64,000 bases of DNA from the NCBI GenBank assembly GCA_030620095.1, contig JAUTXW010000133.1, positions 927,001 to 991,000 on the forward strand. Reading direction: 5' to 3'. Below are positions 11,821 through 22,859 of the stretch, piece by piece (positions within the stretch are counted from its first letter, which is position 1; every line of letters begins with the position of its first letter). A model generated the notes under the pieces. It saw only the letters and a list, made by a program, of their open reading frames with translations, was not told the DNA's origin and ran no database searches. Both the position numbers and the translations under genes were made by a program. Source of the stretch: Kuschelorhynchus macadamiae. Lineage: Eukaryota > Arthropoda > Insecta > Coleoptera > Curculionidae.

Positions 11821-14050
11821 CACTGGCCGACAAGATTTTTATTTCACAATGGAAATACCCTCCTAATAATAAAAAAAAAAATATTCGGAAAGCCCTAATA
11901 CGTACTATTTCTTAATAGCCTAATTAGAACCTTTTATATTGGCAGGTAAACAATTTTATTGTGGGGCGGCTAAAATGGGTCCATTTTACAACGGAAAAAT
12001 TACCTACACTGGGTTGTTTAGAACATTAGACTTAGATATAAAATAAACGTTAAACATCACTCTTCTGTTGAGTTTCTTTTGAGTGGTTCTCTGTGTATCG
12101 ATAAGCAAGTGTATGTGAAGACGAGAATGTCGAGTCAAACACGCCGAATTTGCAAAATTTCTCCTGACAAATTGTATTATATTTGTGGAGAATTTCTGGT
12201 GAAATCACAAGCCAGGCCATTTTCCGAAAATGTAAAAAAAGCCTACTTTAAATATTTTGGTGTGTTAATTGGGGATCAAGATAAGCGATGGGCTTCCCAT
12301 GTGTGCTGTGTTAGTTGTAGTGGTGTGGTGCTGTGGTTGAAGGGAAAAAGAAAAAGTATGCCTTTTGCAGTTCCAATGGTATGGCGAGAACCCACCAAAC
12401 ATTCTGACGATTGTTATTTTTGCCTGACAAAGACTGAAGGTTATTCCAAAAAGGGAAAGCACAATATAGAAAATCCAAATTTGCAATCTGCCATACGACC
12501 TGTTCCTCATAACGCAAATTTGCCACTGCCGATTGCGCCTTTAAATTGGCAAACTATTGATTTGGAAAACAATGTAGATAACGTAACATCAGGCAGCTCA
12601 GAAGAACAGTGCACCGATCCCACTTTTACCACAGGTCCCAGTTCCGGCGAGCCACATTTGATTGTTCAAAGTGAGTTAAATGATGTAGTACGTGATTTGG
12701 GGTTCTCCAAGCAACAGTCAGAAATTCTGAGTCCCCGTCTTAAGGAATGGAACCTATTGGCCAAAGAAACAAAAATTACGAATTTCAGAAAAAGAAATGC
12801 TATGTTTTCTGAATTCTACAGTATGGAAAATTCGTTGTGCGCGTGTACTGATATAGACAGTTTAATGCAGGAACTTGATATTGAACATTCTCCCCGTGAG
12901 TGGCGTTTATTTATAGACTCATCTAAATATAGCTTAAAAGCTGTGTTATTGCATAATGGAAATTTAAAACCCTTGCCCATTCAGTTGCAATGAAAGAAAA
13001 TTATGAAAATATGCGCACGATTTTGGATAAAATAAACTACAATAGGTATAAATGGCCGATATGTGGGGACTTAAAAGTTATAGCGATTTTAGTGGGACTT
13101 CAGGGGGATTTACAAAATATTGCTGTTTTCTTTGTTTATGGGACAGTCGCGCAATAAATCAGCATTATGTAACAGACATTTGGCCAGAAACAAGCGAATT
13201 TCAACCGGGATCCCAAAATGTTAAATTTATACCTCTTGTTGATCCCAAAAATGTCCTTTTGCCTCCGCTTCACATTAAACTTGTGCTGATGAAAAACTTT
13301 GTGAAGGCTTTGAATAAAGATGGTGATGGATTTAAATACCTAAGACAAGTCTTTCCCCAGTTAAGTGACGCCAATTTAAAAGAAGGCATTTTTATTGGGC
13401 CACAAATCAGAAAATTGCTGGACGATGTCAATTTTACAGAAAAGCTTACCAGGCAGGAACTCAGAGCATGGAATTCATTTGTTAATGTAATAAGAGGATT
13501 TTTAGGCAACAATATGGATGAAAATTATGAACAATTAGTTAATAAACTCTTAGATGCCTATAAAGTGCTTGGTGCCAGAATGTCATTAAAAATTCACTTC
13601 CTCCATTCCCATCTGTCATTTTTTCCTCAAAATTTGGGAGCTGTTGGTGATGAGCAGAGTGAAAGGTTTCACCAAGATATCAGAACAATGGAAATTCGGT
13701 ACCAAGGATGATGGGATCCAGCCATGATGGGTGACTACTGTTGGTTTTTGAAGAGAGAAAAAAACGGAAAAAATAAAGTTTAATTAGTGTTTTAAGTTAA
13801 TACTTTTCTCGTTTGCTTTTTTCTTAGATGTATGTTTAATTGGCGAAAACTGTAAACATAGTCAATAAACAGAGTTAAGAATTTTCTGAAATTATTTTTT
13901 CTATAGATATATGGTTCTACAACTCTAAAAAGAAAACCCTACGTGCTGTAATTTTCTATTTGTCATTTTCGCATTTGGATAGGTCCATTCTATTAGATTA
14001 TGCTATTCTAATTTGTGTTACAAGAAAAAATTTTTTTTTGTCGGCCAGTG
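11821..14050 (+). mobile_element. 2.2-kb DNA transposon with CACTGG termini and TAA target duplication
   Basis: The left end CACTGGCCGACAA (11821-11833) is repeated exactly, inverted, at 14038-14050. TAA flanks both sides (11818-11820 and 14051-14053). A 13-base perfect inverted repeat beginning CACTG plus a 3-bp duplication is the pattern known for CACTA/EnSpm-like elements. The single gene inside does not look like a textbook member of that group, so placing it there is inference from the ends only. A second copy of the gene, without recognisable ends, lies on the minus strand at about 48560-50060. Confidence 0.72.
12127..13783 (+). pseudogene. Transposase-like protein of the CACTG element (unnamed arthropod repeat family), two frameshifts and one stop
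   Basis: The first ATG is at 12127 (MSSQTRRICKISPDKLYYIC). The N terminus has Cys pairs (CKIS..YYIC, HVCCVSC, DDCYFC), probably zinc-binding. Then follow a variable linker, a helical LNDVVRDLGFSKQQ block and WRLFIDSSKYSLKAVLLHNG with Asp at 12916-12918. After a 1-base shift near 12968 comes WPICGDLKVIA (Asp 13068-13070). A missing G in the run at 13103-13107 moves the frame to the CCFLCLWDSRA and LLPPLHIKL blocks, ending in HFLHSHLSFFP and DEQSERFHQDI (Glu 13661-13663). A TGA at 13709 replaces Arg in YQGRW; the old stop is at 13781-13783. The D/D/E spacing around beta-strand-like text suggests an RNase H-fold transposase. I know this family only as uncharacterised multi-copy proteins. Confidence 0.7.
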
Positions 14051-14204
14051 TAATTTACATTAACTAAAAATAATGTACACACCTATTAATAAAATTAGGA
14101 AATATTATCTCATTCTCATATATATGCATTTCTATGTTTTTGATGTTTCCAAGTGGTGCGCATTTTTAAATGTACGCAGAAAAATAAATGTTTACCGGCT
14201 TCAG

Positions 14205-14264
14205 AAATTGGCAAAGGAAACTGCTTGCATCCTGCGGACCGCAAATGGAACAGCCTTGCACTAG
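14205..14264 (+). CDS. Possible 60-bp exon just upstream of the repeat gene
   Basis: TTCAG at 14200-14204 and a GTGTTA donor at 14265 bound 60 bases. In phase 1 they read IGKGNCLHPADRKWNSLAL. Both borders are phase 1, which joins correctly to the next exon at 14367. GC is much higher than the flanks. The weak pyrimidine tract and the presence of a second open frame make this uncertain. Confidence 0.33.
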   Translation, partial: KLAKETACILRTANGTALH

Positions 14265-14366
14265 GTGTTACTTCGTGTTAGTGAATTTATGGAATATAAA
14301 AAAATTAGCAAATATTTGTAGGTAATGCTTACCAGCAATGTTAAATTGTAATGTTTTTTATTTCAG

Positions 14367-14762
14367 AGCACATTCAAAATTCGCCAGGCGGACAAAACCA
14401 AGACCTAGCCAACATACAGATCTTCGATATCGGCGATTACCTTCCCAAAATAAAGACGATCACCCCCAAAACGACAATCGATTATTCAAAATATAAAACT
14501 ATAGAGAGGCCTCGCATTAAACCTAAAGAGGAGGAAAACGCGTCAGAAGAAAAAGAGGAAATAGTTAGCAGGCCTCCTCCTAGGCAGCCACATACGTCCA
14601 GAGGTCAACCTGGGATAACAGAGGGGACAAATGAGAATCCGGTCATTATAGAGGAGAGGGAAAGTATAGACACACCAGTTGTCAGTCAGGAAAAAATTGG
14701 ACATGACAAGCAAATAGAGGCCTTAAGAGACGAGCCTCTTTCTACAACTACTCAAAGGATTG
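14367..14762 (+). CDS. Exon of KKHGGNY-repeat gene (a)
   Basis: The acceptor TTTATTTCAG ends at 14366 and the donor GTATGA starts at 14763; both borders are phase 1. The 132 codons read from EHIQNSPGGQNQDLANIQIF to STTTQRI and are low-complexity, with many Lys/Glu/Pro/Thr (KPKEEENASEEKEEIV, SRPPPRQPHTSRGQP). There is no membrane segment, signal peptide or known fold. The part IFDIGDYLPKIKTI near the start looks structured. The last codon is completed by the exon at 19922. The open frame is unbroken and contrasts with the decayed transposons on both sides, so this is a host exon. Function unknown. Confidence 0.72.
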
Positions 14763-14918
14763 GTATGATATTTTGTATTCTGTAATGTGGGACATTAGAC
14801 CCACAGCCTCCTTGTATAGAGTTACTGGCTATAAATGGAACACTATTCAATTTTTTTATTTAAAGAGATAGAAATACCAAAATTTTAGAAACTGTTATGT
14901 GGTTTTTGACTCAATATA

Positions 14919-17559
14919 CAGGGTTATTCACGCAACCCGTTCATTAAAAGTTTTTGATGATGCCATTTAGATAAAAATTTCAAATTTTGGGATTAAGGTA
15001 AAGTCAAGGGGTTCTTCTTTTTTGAAATATTTTCAATTTCCTGTCACTTCCGGTTTAACTGGAAGTTGGTATCAACTTGCTTATTTTAAATAGAACACCC
15101 TGTATTTTATGATATTTTTGGATTCTACGGAGAATTTTAATGCTATTTTATGTAGCATATCCTATACCTAGGTTCAAGCGTTCTTAAGATACTTGACCTT
15201 GAACCAAAAATGAGCCTTCAGGCCAATTTTTAAAATCTCATATTTTTGTAAGTTTTGAAGATATATTCTTCATATTTTGCAGACGATCGGCAAATAATCT
15301 TAGGTTTCTATTTTTTTTATCGAATTTGTCTATTTTTATACAGGGTGTCCTAAATTCAGCGGCAAACATTCATATTTTCAAAGCCGCTAAAGTCCGTTTT
15401 TTTAAATGGGACATCCTATAACTTTATGCACTATCAAATGTAGAATTTAATTTTCTATCGAACTGTATTAAGGTTCCTTATACCTATTCGTAATCATTTT
15501 CGAAATAATTAGGTTTTTATTAAACTATCATATGTTTTTGCTAAATGCTTACACCTTCCCGTAGTAAGCCATGGAAAAACAATTGTTGTGCTTTTCTATT
15601 CAACATGACAGCTGATTTGAAACTTTTAAATTAAAATAAAATAACACTAAAAAGCTGATATTCTCAACTTATTTTATATTCGCGGAGAATGTTATAAAAC
15701 ACTGGAGAGAACGTGTCATGTTTTTAATGAAAAACATCCTCATTTATCGCCAATGAACAAGAGAAAATTGAAGAGGATTGAAACGAAATTTTTTCGTTTC
15801 GGAAAAGTTAAAGTTATAAAAAATGTAATAAATTGTTTACATTATTTTTAACCATATCTACTAAGTTCGAGACTGTTCTAAACTTGTTTTAGTGAACTTA
15901 AAAATTATAGCAATCTAACAATCAACAATAAATAAATAAAATAATAAAATTGAATTATAACAAATGTTCTATATGCTGTCCGTTCATTTGAAGACACATT
16001 TCAATTCTTCTTTGTACAGTTGCTGTGGCCCGTTGAATTTGTCCGTTTTCTAATTCGGCAAAAGCTGTTCGTATCCTGTCCAGTAAATCTTCTTGGTTAT
16101 TTACTGGGGAAGCATAGACTTTACATTTAATAAATCCCCATAAATAAAAGTCTAGGGGTGTTAAATCAGGTGATCGCGGGGGCCATCTCCAAGGGCCATT
16201 GGGACCAATCCAGCGATCTTCAAAAATTCGAGATAATTGGAGATAAACTGCAGCGGAATTATGTGCTGTTGCCCCATCTAATTGATACCAATAATTTTGC
16301 AGCTCACCAATAGGAATTTCTTCTATAAATTCAGAAACCGTCCCTCGTAGAATTTCCGAATACTTATCACTGTTTAAATTGTCTTTATAAATACAGTACC
16401 GCACCTGATCATTTAATACTATACCGAAAACATTGAAGCTAAACCTCTCTTGAGAACGCGTTTCGCATAAAGCGTGCGGATTTTCTGCTGCCGAGAAATG
16501 TTTGTTTCTTCTATTTGTTATCCTTCTCTAGAAAATTTCGCTTCATCGGTCCAAAATATTTTTGAAAGGAATTGAGGGTCCTCTTGAATTTTCAAAAACA
16601 TGAATTCGCAAATATTCTACTGGTTGGACGTCATCACCAGGTCTCAAGGCTTGCACGTTTTGTGAGGAATAAGGGTGCATATGATGTTCGCTCAAGATTC
16701 TTTGGACAGATGAAGAAGAAATTCCCAAATCGTTTTCTGCAGACGGTATTGAACTTTGCGTGTTTGCGTGGAAATAAGCTAATGTGTTTATTACGTTATC
16801 CTCGGCATTTGTCACTGGTTTCGGAACATTTTTTGTAACTTTAACCTTGCCAAAACGCAAAAAGTTCGTTTCAATCCTCTTGAATTTTGACTTGTTCATT
16901 GGTTGTGTTATTGTAACACATGTAAACATTTAAGCAAATACATACGATATTTGTATAAAACCCAATTATTTCGAAAATGGTTACGAATAGGTATAGGGAA
17001 CCTTAATACAGTTCGATAGAAAATGAAATTCTCCATTTGATAGTGCATAAAGTTATAGGGTGTCCCATTTAAAAAAACGGACTTTAGCGGCTTTGAAAAT
17101 GTGAATGTTTGCCGCTGAATTTAGGACACCCTGTATAAAAATAGACAAATTCAATAAAAAAAAATAGAAACCTAAGATTATTTACCGATCGTCTGCAAAA
17201 TATGAAGATTATATCTTCAAAACTTACAAAAATATGAGATTTTAAAATTTAGCACCCCGAAGGCTCATTTTTGGTTCAAGGTCAAGTATCTTAAGAACGC
17301 TTGAACCTATGTATAGGACATACTACATAAAATATCATTAAAATTCTCCGTAGAATCCAAAAATATCATAAAATACAGTGTATTCCATTTAAAATAAGCA
17401 AGTTGATATCAACTTCCGATTAAACCGGAAGTGATAGGAAGTTGAAAATATTTCAAAAAAGAAGTACCCCTTGACCTTACCTTAATCCCAAAATTTGAAA
17501 TTTGTATCTAAATGGCATCATCAAAAACTTTTAATGAACGGGTTGCGTGAATAACCCTG
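14919..17559 (-). mobile_element. Mariner-type element (DD41D, rosa-like) with very long inverted repeats
   Basis: The ends CAGGGTTATTCACGCAACCC (14919) and its inverse at 17540-17559 are flanked by TA (14917-14918, 17560-17561). The arms match for more than 600 bases on each side. The left arm even contains an inverted copy of the transposase start: MNKRKLKRIETKFFRFGKVK at about 15753-15812 on the plus strand, against MNKSKFKRIETNFLRFGKVK at 16899-16840 on the minus strand. The element lies in the intron between exons 14367-14762 and 19922-20094. Confidence 0.82.
15955..16899 (-). pseudogene. Mariner DD41D-type transposase, frameshifted
   Basis: The N-terminal part (16899 to about 16545) has a basic start and a helix-turn-helix-like block (IPSAENDLGISSSSVQRILS) that would bind the inverted repeats. 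The next stretch, which would carry the first catalytic Asp (DEAKFS-like, near 16540), is reached only through a frameshift. The C-terminal part (16404-15955) is open: YQLDGATAHNSAAVYLQLS gives the second Asp and WPPRSPDLTPLDFYLWG gives the third. There are 41 residues between DG and the Asp of PLD, which matches the DD41D (rosa) mariner group as I recall it. It ends MNGQHIEHLL. Inactive because of the break near 16404-16545. Confidence 0.8.
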
Positions 17560-17568
17560 TATTGAATA

Positions 17569-18195
17569 CGGGGTGTTGAAAAACATGACACGAAAATTTT
17601 TATTTTTCTCTCTATTTGTTCCTGATATTGTCTCATCTTCTTGTTTGTAACCTTTAAAAATGAAGGGTTAGCTTTCTATTGGGACGCTTTCCTAGCTGAT
17701 AACGTTCAGTTAAAATTCTTGTTACCAAACGCAGATTTCTGTTCTCGCATCCAATAGTCATTACAGTTTCGTTATTGAGGTATCTCAGGATATATTTACT
17801 ATATTCATAGCTAAATATTACTTTATTATTTTCTTTAATTACTTGAACCATTGCTGCAGTTGACATTAGATTAGAAGGACTAGGTGCAAAGAGATTTAAA
17901 CTTAGCATTGTCCTGGCCAAAATGTCAGTTTCTGTTGCCGCCACAGAGCGAGAAACTGTCAAAAGCAAACTTGGCATTGGTATACCTGCATCTGGAAGAG
18001 GCATTTTAAGGGTTAGCTTGATCCTCTACCAACAGATTTAAAGCATGTCATCGTTGCCAGAACCACTTCCAATGGTAAAGTATGCATGCATAGCATAACC
18101 TCTATGGCTCTCATTGGTTTAAATTTTAGGATTTAGCTGTGGCTTAATAATGAGTGCTTCAAATTTGAACTTGTATCCGAGAATTCAAAACATCC
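17569..18195 (-). mobile_element. Short mariner deletion derivative
   Basis: Left end CGGGGTGTTGAAAA (17569) and right end TTCAAAACATCC (to 18195) are inverted to each other and have TA outside (17567-17568, 18196-18197). On the minus strand, 17860-17650 reads a DUF4817-like N-terminal region (YLNNETVMTIGCENRNLRLV, then ILTERYQLGKRPNRK). The catalytic part is gone. It sits eight bases from the previous element. Confidence 0.5.
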
Positions 18196-18261
18196 TATTT
18201 ATAATTAACAGATAATTATCGGATTAAAGCGTTTTGCGTTGCTGTGCGGTCCCTTTTCTGT

Positions 18262-18450
18262 TTTATCTATCTTTTTTTTTGAGATTTCTGGCAATTATTG
18301 CCTCTTTTATTTCATATCCCCATGAGGCATTAGATCGTCCCATCTTTCGTCTTTTTAAGAATCTCTATCTTATGAAATTCGATTGATTCGCTCATACAAT
18401 ACTAATTGCTTTTTCCTGATGTCTTCAACAATAGTTGCTTTTAATATTAA
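18262..18450 (-). pseudogene. 3' end of a LINE ORF (RTE-type), decayed
   Basis: The minus strand reads VEDIRKKQLVLYERINRIS near 18435-18380 and GRSNASWGYEIKEAIIARNL near 18340-18280. This is the order seen at the C terminus of RTE-like ORFs (a QLxWYGHxxRM block, then GRPxxxWxxxIxEA). Stops separate the two pieces. Assignment is by pattern only. Confidence 0.42.
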
Positions 18451-18458
18451 TATAGGTA

Positions 18459-19824
18459 CAGGGTGTCCGAGAAGTATGGTATCTCGAGTATTAGTACCAC
18501 TAAACGGTTTAAAATATGGTAGTTGAATGAGCGCCAACAAATCAATTTTTTTTGTGTTTTTAAGTGTTCTGCGTCGATTTAGTGTAGCATGGGGGATTGA
18601 ACTTTAGGTGCAACTCTATATCGAATTGTACCTTATTTTTGAGACCATTAAAAACACTGTAACAACAAAATTAATATGTCGTGTAATGTCACTGTTATTG
18701 ACATGACAAGTGTTTTTAACTTTTCATTACTGGGTTTTGGAAGGAATTCAACAACAAACCATGTTAGTTTATGTCGTTCGGTGTTATAATGCTTAAGCAT
18801 TCTTCTTTATGCTATTTCATTTCTATAATAATAATTTAATCGAAAGAACTTGAAATTCAGGTTCTATGAACATTTGGGGTTAGTTAGAAGCAATCACTTT
18901 GAGTAGAAGCTACTGTTGTGGGTATGGGTAAATCAACAGTTCAGGAAATTATAAAAAAATATAAATTTCACCCTTACAAAGTTCACCTTGTAGAAGAACT
19001 TAATGAGGATGACCCAGATCGCAGATCAAAATTTTATTGTGTGATTAAATCCTCACTGGTTTGAACAGGTTCATATTCAGAAACTTATTGTATATTATTA
19101 TGAGCTGAAATTATGGCAAAAGCAATTAGTTTATTTTAATAATGAAACTTTTATCAGAACCTTGTAGTTGCAACTGTTAGAAAAACTCTTACATCTGCAA
19201 GTGTAGCAACTATTGATGACGATATTAACTATAACCCAGTTTTTTAGCAGGATGGCGCGCCCCTGAAGTTGTGTTTACCCGTCAGGGAGTATCTTCATAA
19301 TTGTTCTGGACGCTGGATACGGTAAAGCTTTTGAATTACTAGCAAGGTCGCTGGACCTTGATGTCTGTGTTTGGGATTACGTACAGCGGGTGTTTCTTAC
19401 AAAACCCAATAATTTACAAGAACTATGTTCTAAACTTTAGAAGGGAATTTGAAAGTAGACTTTATTATTACAAAGAAGCTAAGGGGGCCATTTTTAACAT
19501 TTATTAAAATAAAATTTAAAATACTAATTTTAACTTTACGACTGGAAATCTTATTTTAATATATTCGAAAACAGTTCGATATAGAGACTTCTAGTTTGAG
19601 CAGAAAAGTTTGTCTTTTGGAAGTCTCTAAAATAAGGCAAACTTAACTAAAGATATAGGGTTGCATTCAAAATTTTAAAGTGCAACACCCTCTCGCTATC
19701 CTCAAAAGGGGCAAAAAAAGGTTAAACAGCCAAAAAAGCTGAATTGATGGTACACAAGCAACTTCCAAAGTTTAACCTTTTTATCTTTACTAGTAATCGA
19801 AATTAAAACGTTTCGGACACGCTG
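18459..19824 (+). mobile_element. Mariner-type element, TA ends
   Basis: Left end CAGGGTGTCCGAGAAG (18459) and right end, read inverted, CAGCGTGTCCGAAACG (to 19824) match at most positions and have TA outside (18457-18458, 19825-19826). Inner blocks near 18610-18655 and 19625-19680 are also inverted matches (GCAACTCTATATC / GATATAGGGTTGC). The transposase inside is broken. Confidence 0.72.
18880..19450 (+). pseudogene. Mariner transposase remnant
   Basis: Fragments in order are VVGMGKSTVQEIIKKYKFHP and VHLVEELNEDDPDRRSKFY near 18915-19040, FNNETFIRTL near 19140-19165, FLAGWRAP-like text (from QQDGAPP) near 19240-19265, and WDYVQ..FLTKPNNLQEL near 19370-19430. The final SPDLTPLDF block is partly deleted. 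The HPYK..LVQELNEDD phrase is typical of the DUF4817/DD41D mariner group. Several frameshifts and stops; inactive. Confidence 0.58.
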
Positions 19825-19921
19825 TATGTTGAGTTATTTAACATAAGAACTTCGTTAAAGTTATGACAATAACAAAAAGGGTTGAATTTAAAATGTTGTA
19901 TTCATTTTTTTCTTATTGTAG

Positions 19922-20094
19922 TTCAGTTGCGAAGAGGTACCAGGCCAACAACTCAAAGAACCACCGCCGAAACCGAAGAAATACCGGAGTCGGTATCAAC
20001 GACGAGAAGTGCTAATCGTAGGCCTCTTCCCTCCGGATTTAGAAGTACTAGGAGACCACCTTCTACGGTAGATGTTACAAAAACGACAGAAAAG
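19922..20094 (+). CDS. Exon of KKHGGNY-repeat gene (b)
   Basis: An acceptor with a good pyrimidine tract (TTTTTTTCTTATTGTAG) ends at 19921 and the donor GTGAAA starts at 20095. It enters in phase 1, completing the codon left at 14762, and leaves in phase 0, which the exon at 20779 accepts. The 57 codons are Thr/Arg/Pro-rich: VQLRRGTRPTTQRTTAETEE, SVSTTRSANRRPLPSGFRST, RRPPSTVDVTKTTEK. Such composition is usual for secreted or extracellular-matrix linkers that may be O-glycosylated, but this is inference. Confidence 0.68.
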
Positions 20095-20778
20095 GTGAAA
20101 TGCAAATATACCAAGAATACATTAATTTAATTATTTAAACAGGAATAGGTGAACGTTTTTTATACGCAAACAACTCGAAAACCCATTCTTTCTACTGCCC
20201 ATGCTTGTTTCAATAATTATGTATGAATATCAATCCTGCCTCAATTGCAGTGGAACGGAATAGGTTAGGTTAGGTTAGGTATGTGCTTTCTGGTAATTTT
20301 ATTTAAACTATGATTGTAAAGACCCTATTCTTACGAAGTGAGCGATCATGTGAGTTACTCAAATCTCTTAGAATAGATTTCTTAAATCATTAAGTAGCAA
20401 GGCAATCACACAATACTTGTGAAACTTCACATTCACATGGTATTACACAGGGGAGCTTCGCATAGATGGCGTTTTAATGGAGAGTGTAGAGTAAAAATTA
20501 CTCTTATAATTACTTTTAGGTTTATTTTTGATAACGTTGTCTCCTAAGATGCTTCTAATAATAGGCCTTCTAGAAAACTACATTTTAATGTAGAAAATAA
20601 AATAAAAGAGAGAGATCCTACTTTTTCGGTTGATTTAAGCGAAAAGCTCTCCAAACTTACGTTTTTTTTAACTATGGGCGTAATATGTATATAACTAATC
20701 ATAAAGTTCTTATTACAACTCTTACTATCAGCCCTTAAACTGTTGCAAAAACTATTTCCTTCATAAGCTCTGTTTTAG
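20095..20778. other. Intron of repeat gene with short telomere-like run
   Basis: Contains four TAGGT units at 20261-20280 (insect telomere motif). An ATAGATGGCG block near 20465 resembles part of a CTCF site. No other feature seen. Confidence 0.5.
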
Positions 20779-20983
20779 GTGGAAAGAGTCTACCCAGTAT
20801 ACTCTACCGAAAGGGCTTACTCCGATGTGCATGACAAAGCCAAAAGGGTGTACCGAAGAAGACCAGTAAGGATAAGGTACACGACGGAAAGGCAAGAGGA
20901 AGATGAAGAAGCTATTGATAAAATAGTAAGGAGAAGCATAGAGACCGACGATACTAGAAAAGAGTTTCAGAAGGAAAGCTTAG
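20779..20983 (+). CDS. Exon of KKHGGNY-repeat gene (c)
   Basis: The acceptor TGTTTTAG ends at 20778 and the donor GTACCT starts at 20984. It enters in phase 0 and leaves in phase 1. The 68 codons are strongly charged: VERVYPVYSTERAYSDVHDK, AKRVYRRRPVRIRYTTERQE, EDEEAIDKIVRRSIETDD. Basic clusters (YRRRPVRIR, IVRRS) resemble proprotein cleavage sites, which would fit a secreted protein, but no signal peptide is in view. The frame is unbroken. Confidence 0.68.
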
Positions 20984-22689
20984 GTACCTGAATCAGATAA
21001 TTGCACGGGGTCAGAAGCACTTGTAAATATTGTAAAATAGTAAATATTTTTTAAAGGAGAATGGAGTTTTTTTTATAAATGTCATTCATTCATGTTTTTA
21101 TGGTGGAATGTTAGTTCCTAGTGCGCAGTTTTGCTACAGGTAGAATGGCTTTTATATATCACAATGTATATACACAACTGTTTTTGGTGTTAGGTCTACA
21201 ATAGGACAAATTTGTGAGATGGAAACGTGTCAATATCGAAAAATGTGACTGAATAATCGTGCTCAAACATCTTTGCTTATATAGAAGAAAACTTTTAGAA
21301 ACACCTAAAAAAAATGTTGTACTTAAATTTTACGCGGCCTTTACATTAAAATATAACCACGATTAATGTCATCATTGAGTACTTACAGCTATGATCACGC
21401 TTTAAGGTGAAGTACTCGCACGGCTTTTCTTCACGTTCTCTCTTGCAATGTAGATACTAGAGAAATTTAGACTGAAGATGCTAGGGCTTCTCTCATCATC
21501 CCGGTTTACTGCTTTAGAAAAATCTTGACAGTTGAGAGAGTACTAAACAATAGTTGTACTCAAGGTTGTTCTGCACTCCTTATAAGAAGGGCTGCTCATA
21601 AGTGGCGAAATTTACGGGAACAGCCTGGGTCTTAAGTTTGCACAAGGCATCTTTAGAGATCTTTATTTTACGTAATTCGAACATTGAATGAACTCTGAAA
21701 GACTCAGCGGGGCTTTCAAACACGACTTCGCCGAACCATTATCTAGTATTAAGGATTCCACGTGTAATGTAGATCGTGATCAGTCTCTCAGCTGTCGAAC
21801 AGAGCAGACGAGACATTTTTAGGTAAAATCTAAATTCGTATATTTTTAAAACGAAACGAGGTACTGAGATGCGGCTTCCAGCTATGTCTTGCAAATTATT
21901 CTGCATATTATCGGTTTTATGCGTAAAATTTATATAAGTTATTCTAATTGAAAGATCAGCTTATTTCTTGGTGAAATTGTAAAAAAAATTAAAATGTTTT
22001 CAAACATTTTTGATATTTTTTTAGATTTTTTTTATTGAAGCTTGAGTCAGTATCTCGGGACATTTTTGACAGCTTTTTCTTGACCGCCTAACGAAAATAG
22101 CGTTATTTTTTTTTTGAAAAACAGCTTTTGCACAATATAATTGGCTAATGCCATATTTCTATTGGTAATGAAAACATTGGTTCATTTTTAAGCTGAATCT
22201 TTGAAGATATATAGAGTGTGCCAAAATAAGGTTTGATCAAAGTAAATGTGACACTATCAAACATCTGATAAATTCCATTAATTTTTTATATACAAGGTGA
22301 CCCATTTAAAAGCGGAATACCCTAATATCTCAGGAATTAACGACCAGGTTAGTTTCAAATTTTGGTGATGTATATGGATTTAAAATATGACTACTTTGAC
22401 ATATTCAACTTTGACATCGCCCATTGGTGTGCAAGTCTAGAGGGGAGAAATGTTACCATTTTTAAGAAAAAGATATAAGCGATTTTTTAACGAAAATTTG
22501 ATTCTCGATTCTTACTCAACATCATCAAAAACCCCCTTATACCAAATTTCAACAAAATAAGTCATTAGCTTTGGGAAATACGAGCTTTCAATAAAATGCC
22601 TGTTTTGAAAGCTGGTTGATGAAATTAATTTTACACTCTTCCTTGTTAGAATTTTACCACTAATATCAGCCGCAGTCTTAATAAAATCT
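20984..22689. other. Large intron, 5' half: decayed repeats
   Basis: At about 21640-21700 the minus strand carries a truncated copy of the motif family seen at 25105-25180 and 33895-33995 (AAGATGCCTTGTGCAA). A lone mariner-like end (ACAAGGTGACCCATTTAAAA) starts near 22292. No coding sequence found. Confidence 0.4.
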
Positions 22690-22859
22690 ATTTGTGCCCA
22701 TCAGGATTCGAACCTGGCCTTTTTCGAGATCAACGCAACATCAGAAGACCAGTAGTATATAGGATTATCCGATACGAAAGCAATCGATTATTAACTCATT
22801 AGAATTTAGAAACCTTTCATTTTAGTGGACTCAAAAAGGAACTTTATATACATTATAAA

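Noticed and set aside
22690..22800. Minus-strand AGGTTCGAATCCTG box, possible tRNA gene
   Set aside because: It fits a B box or T arm, but no matching acceptor stem or proper D arm could be found. At best a tRNA-derived SINE scrap.
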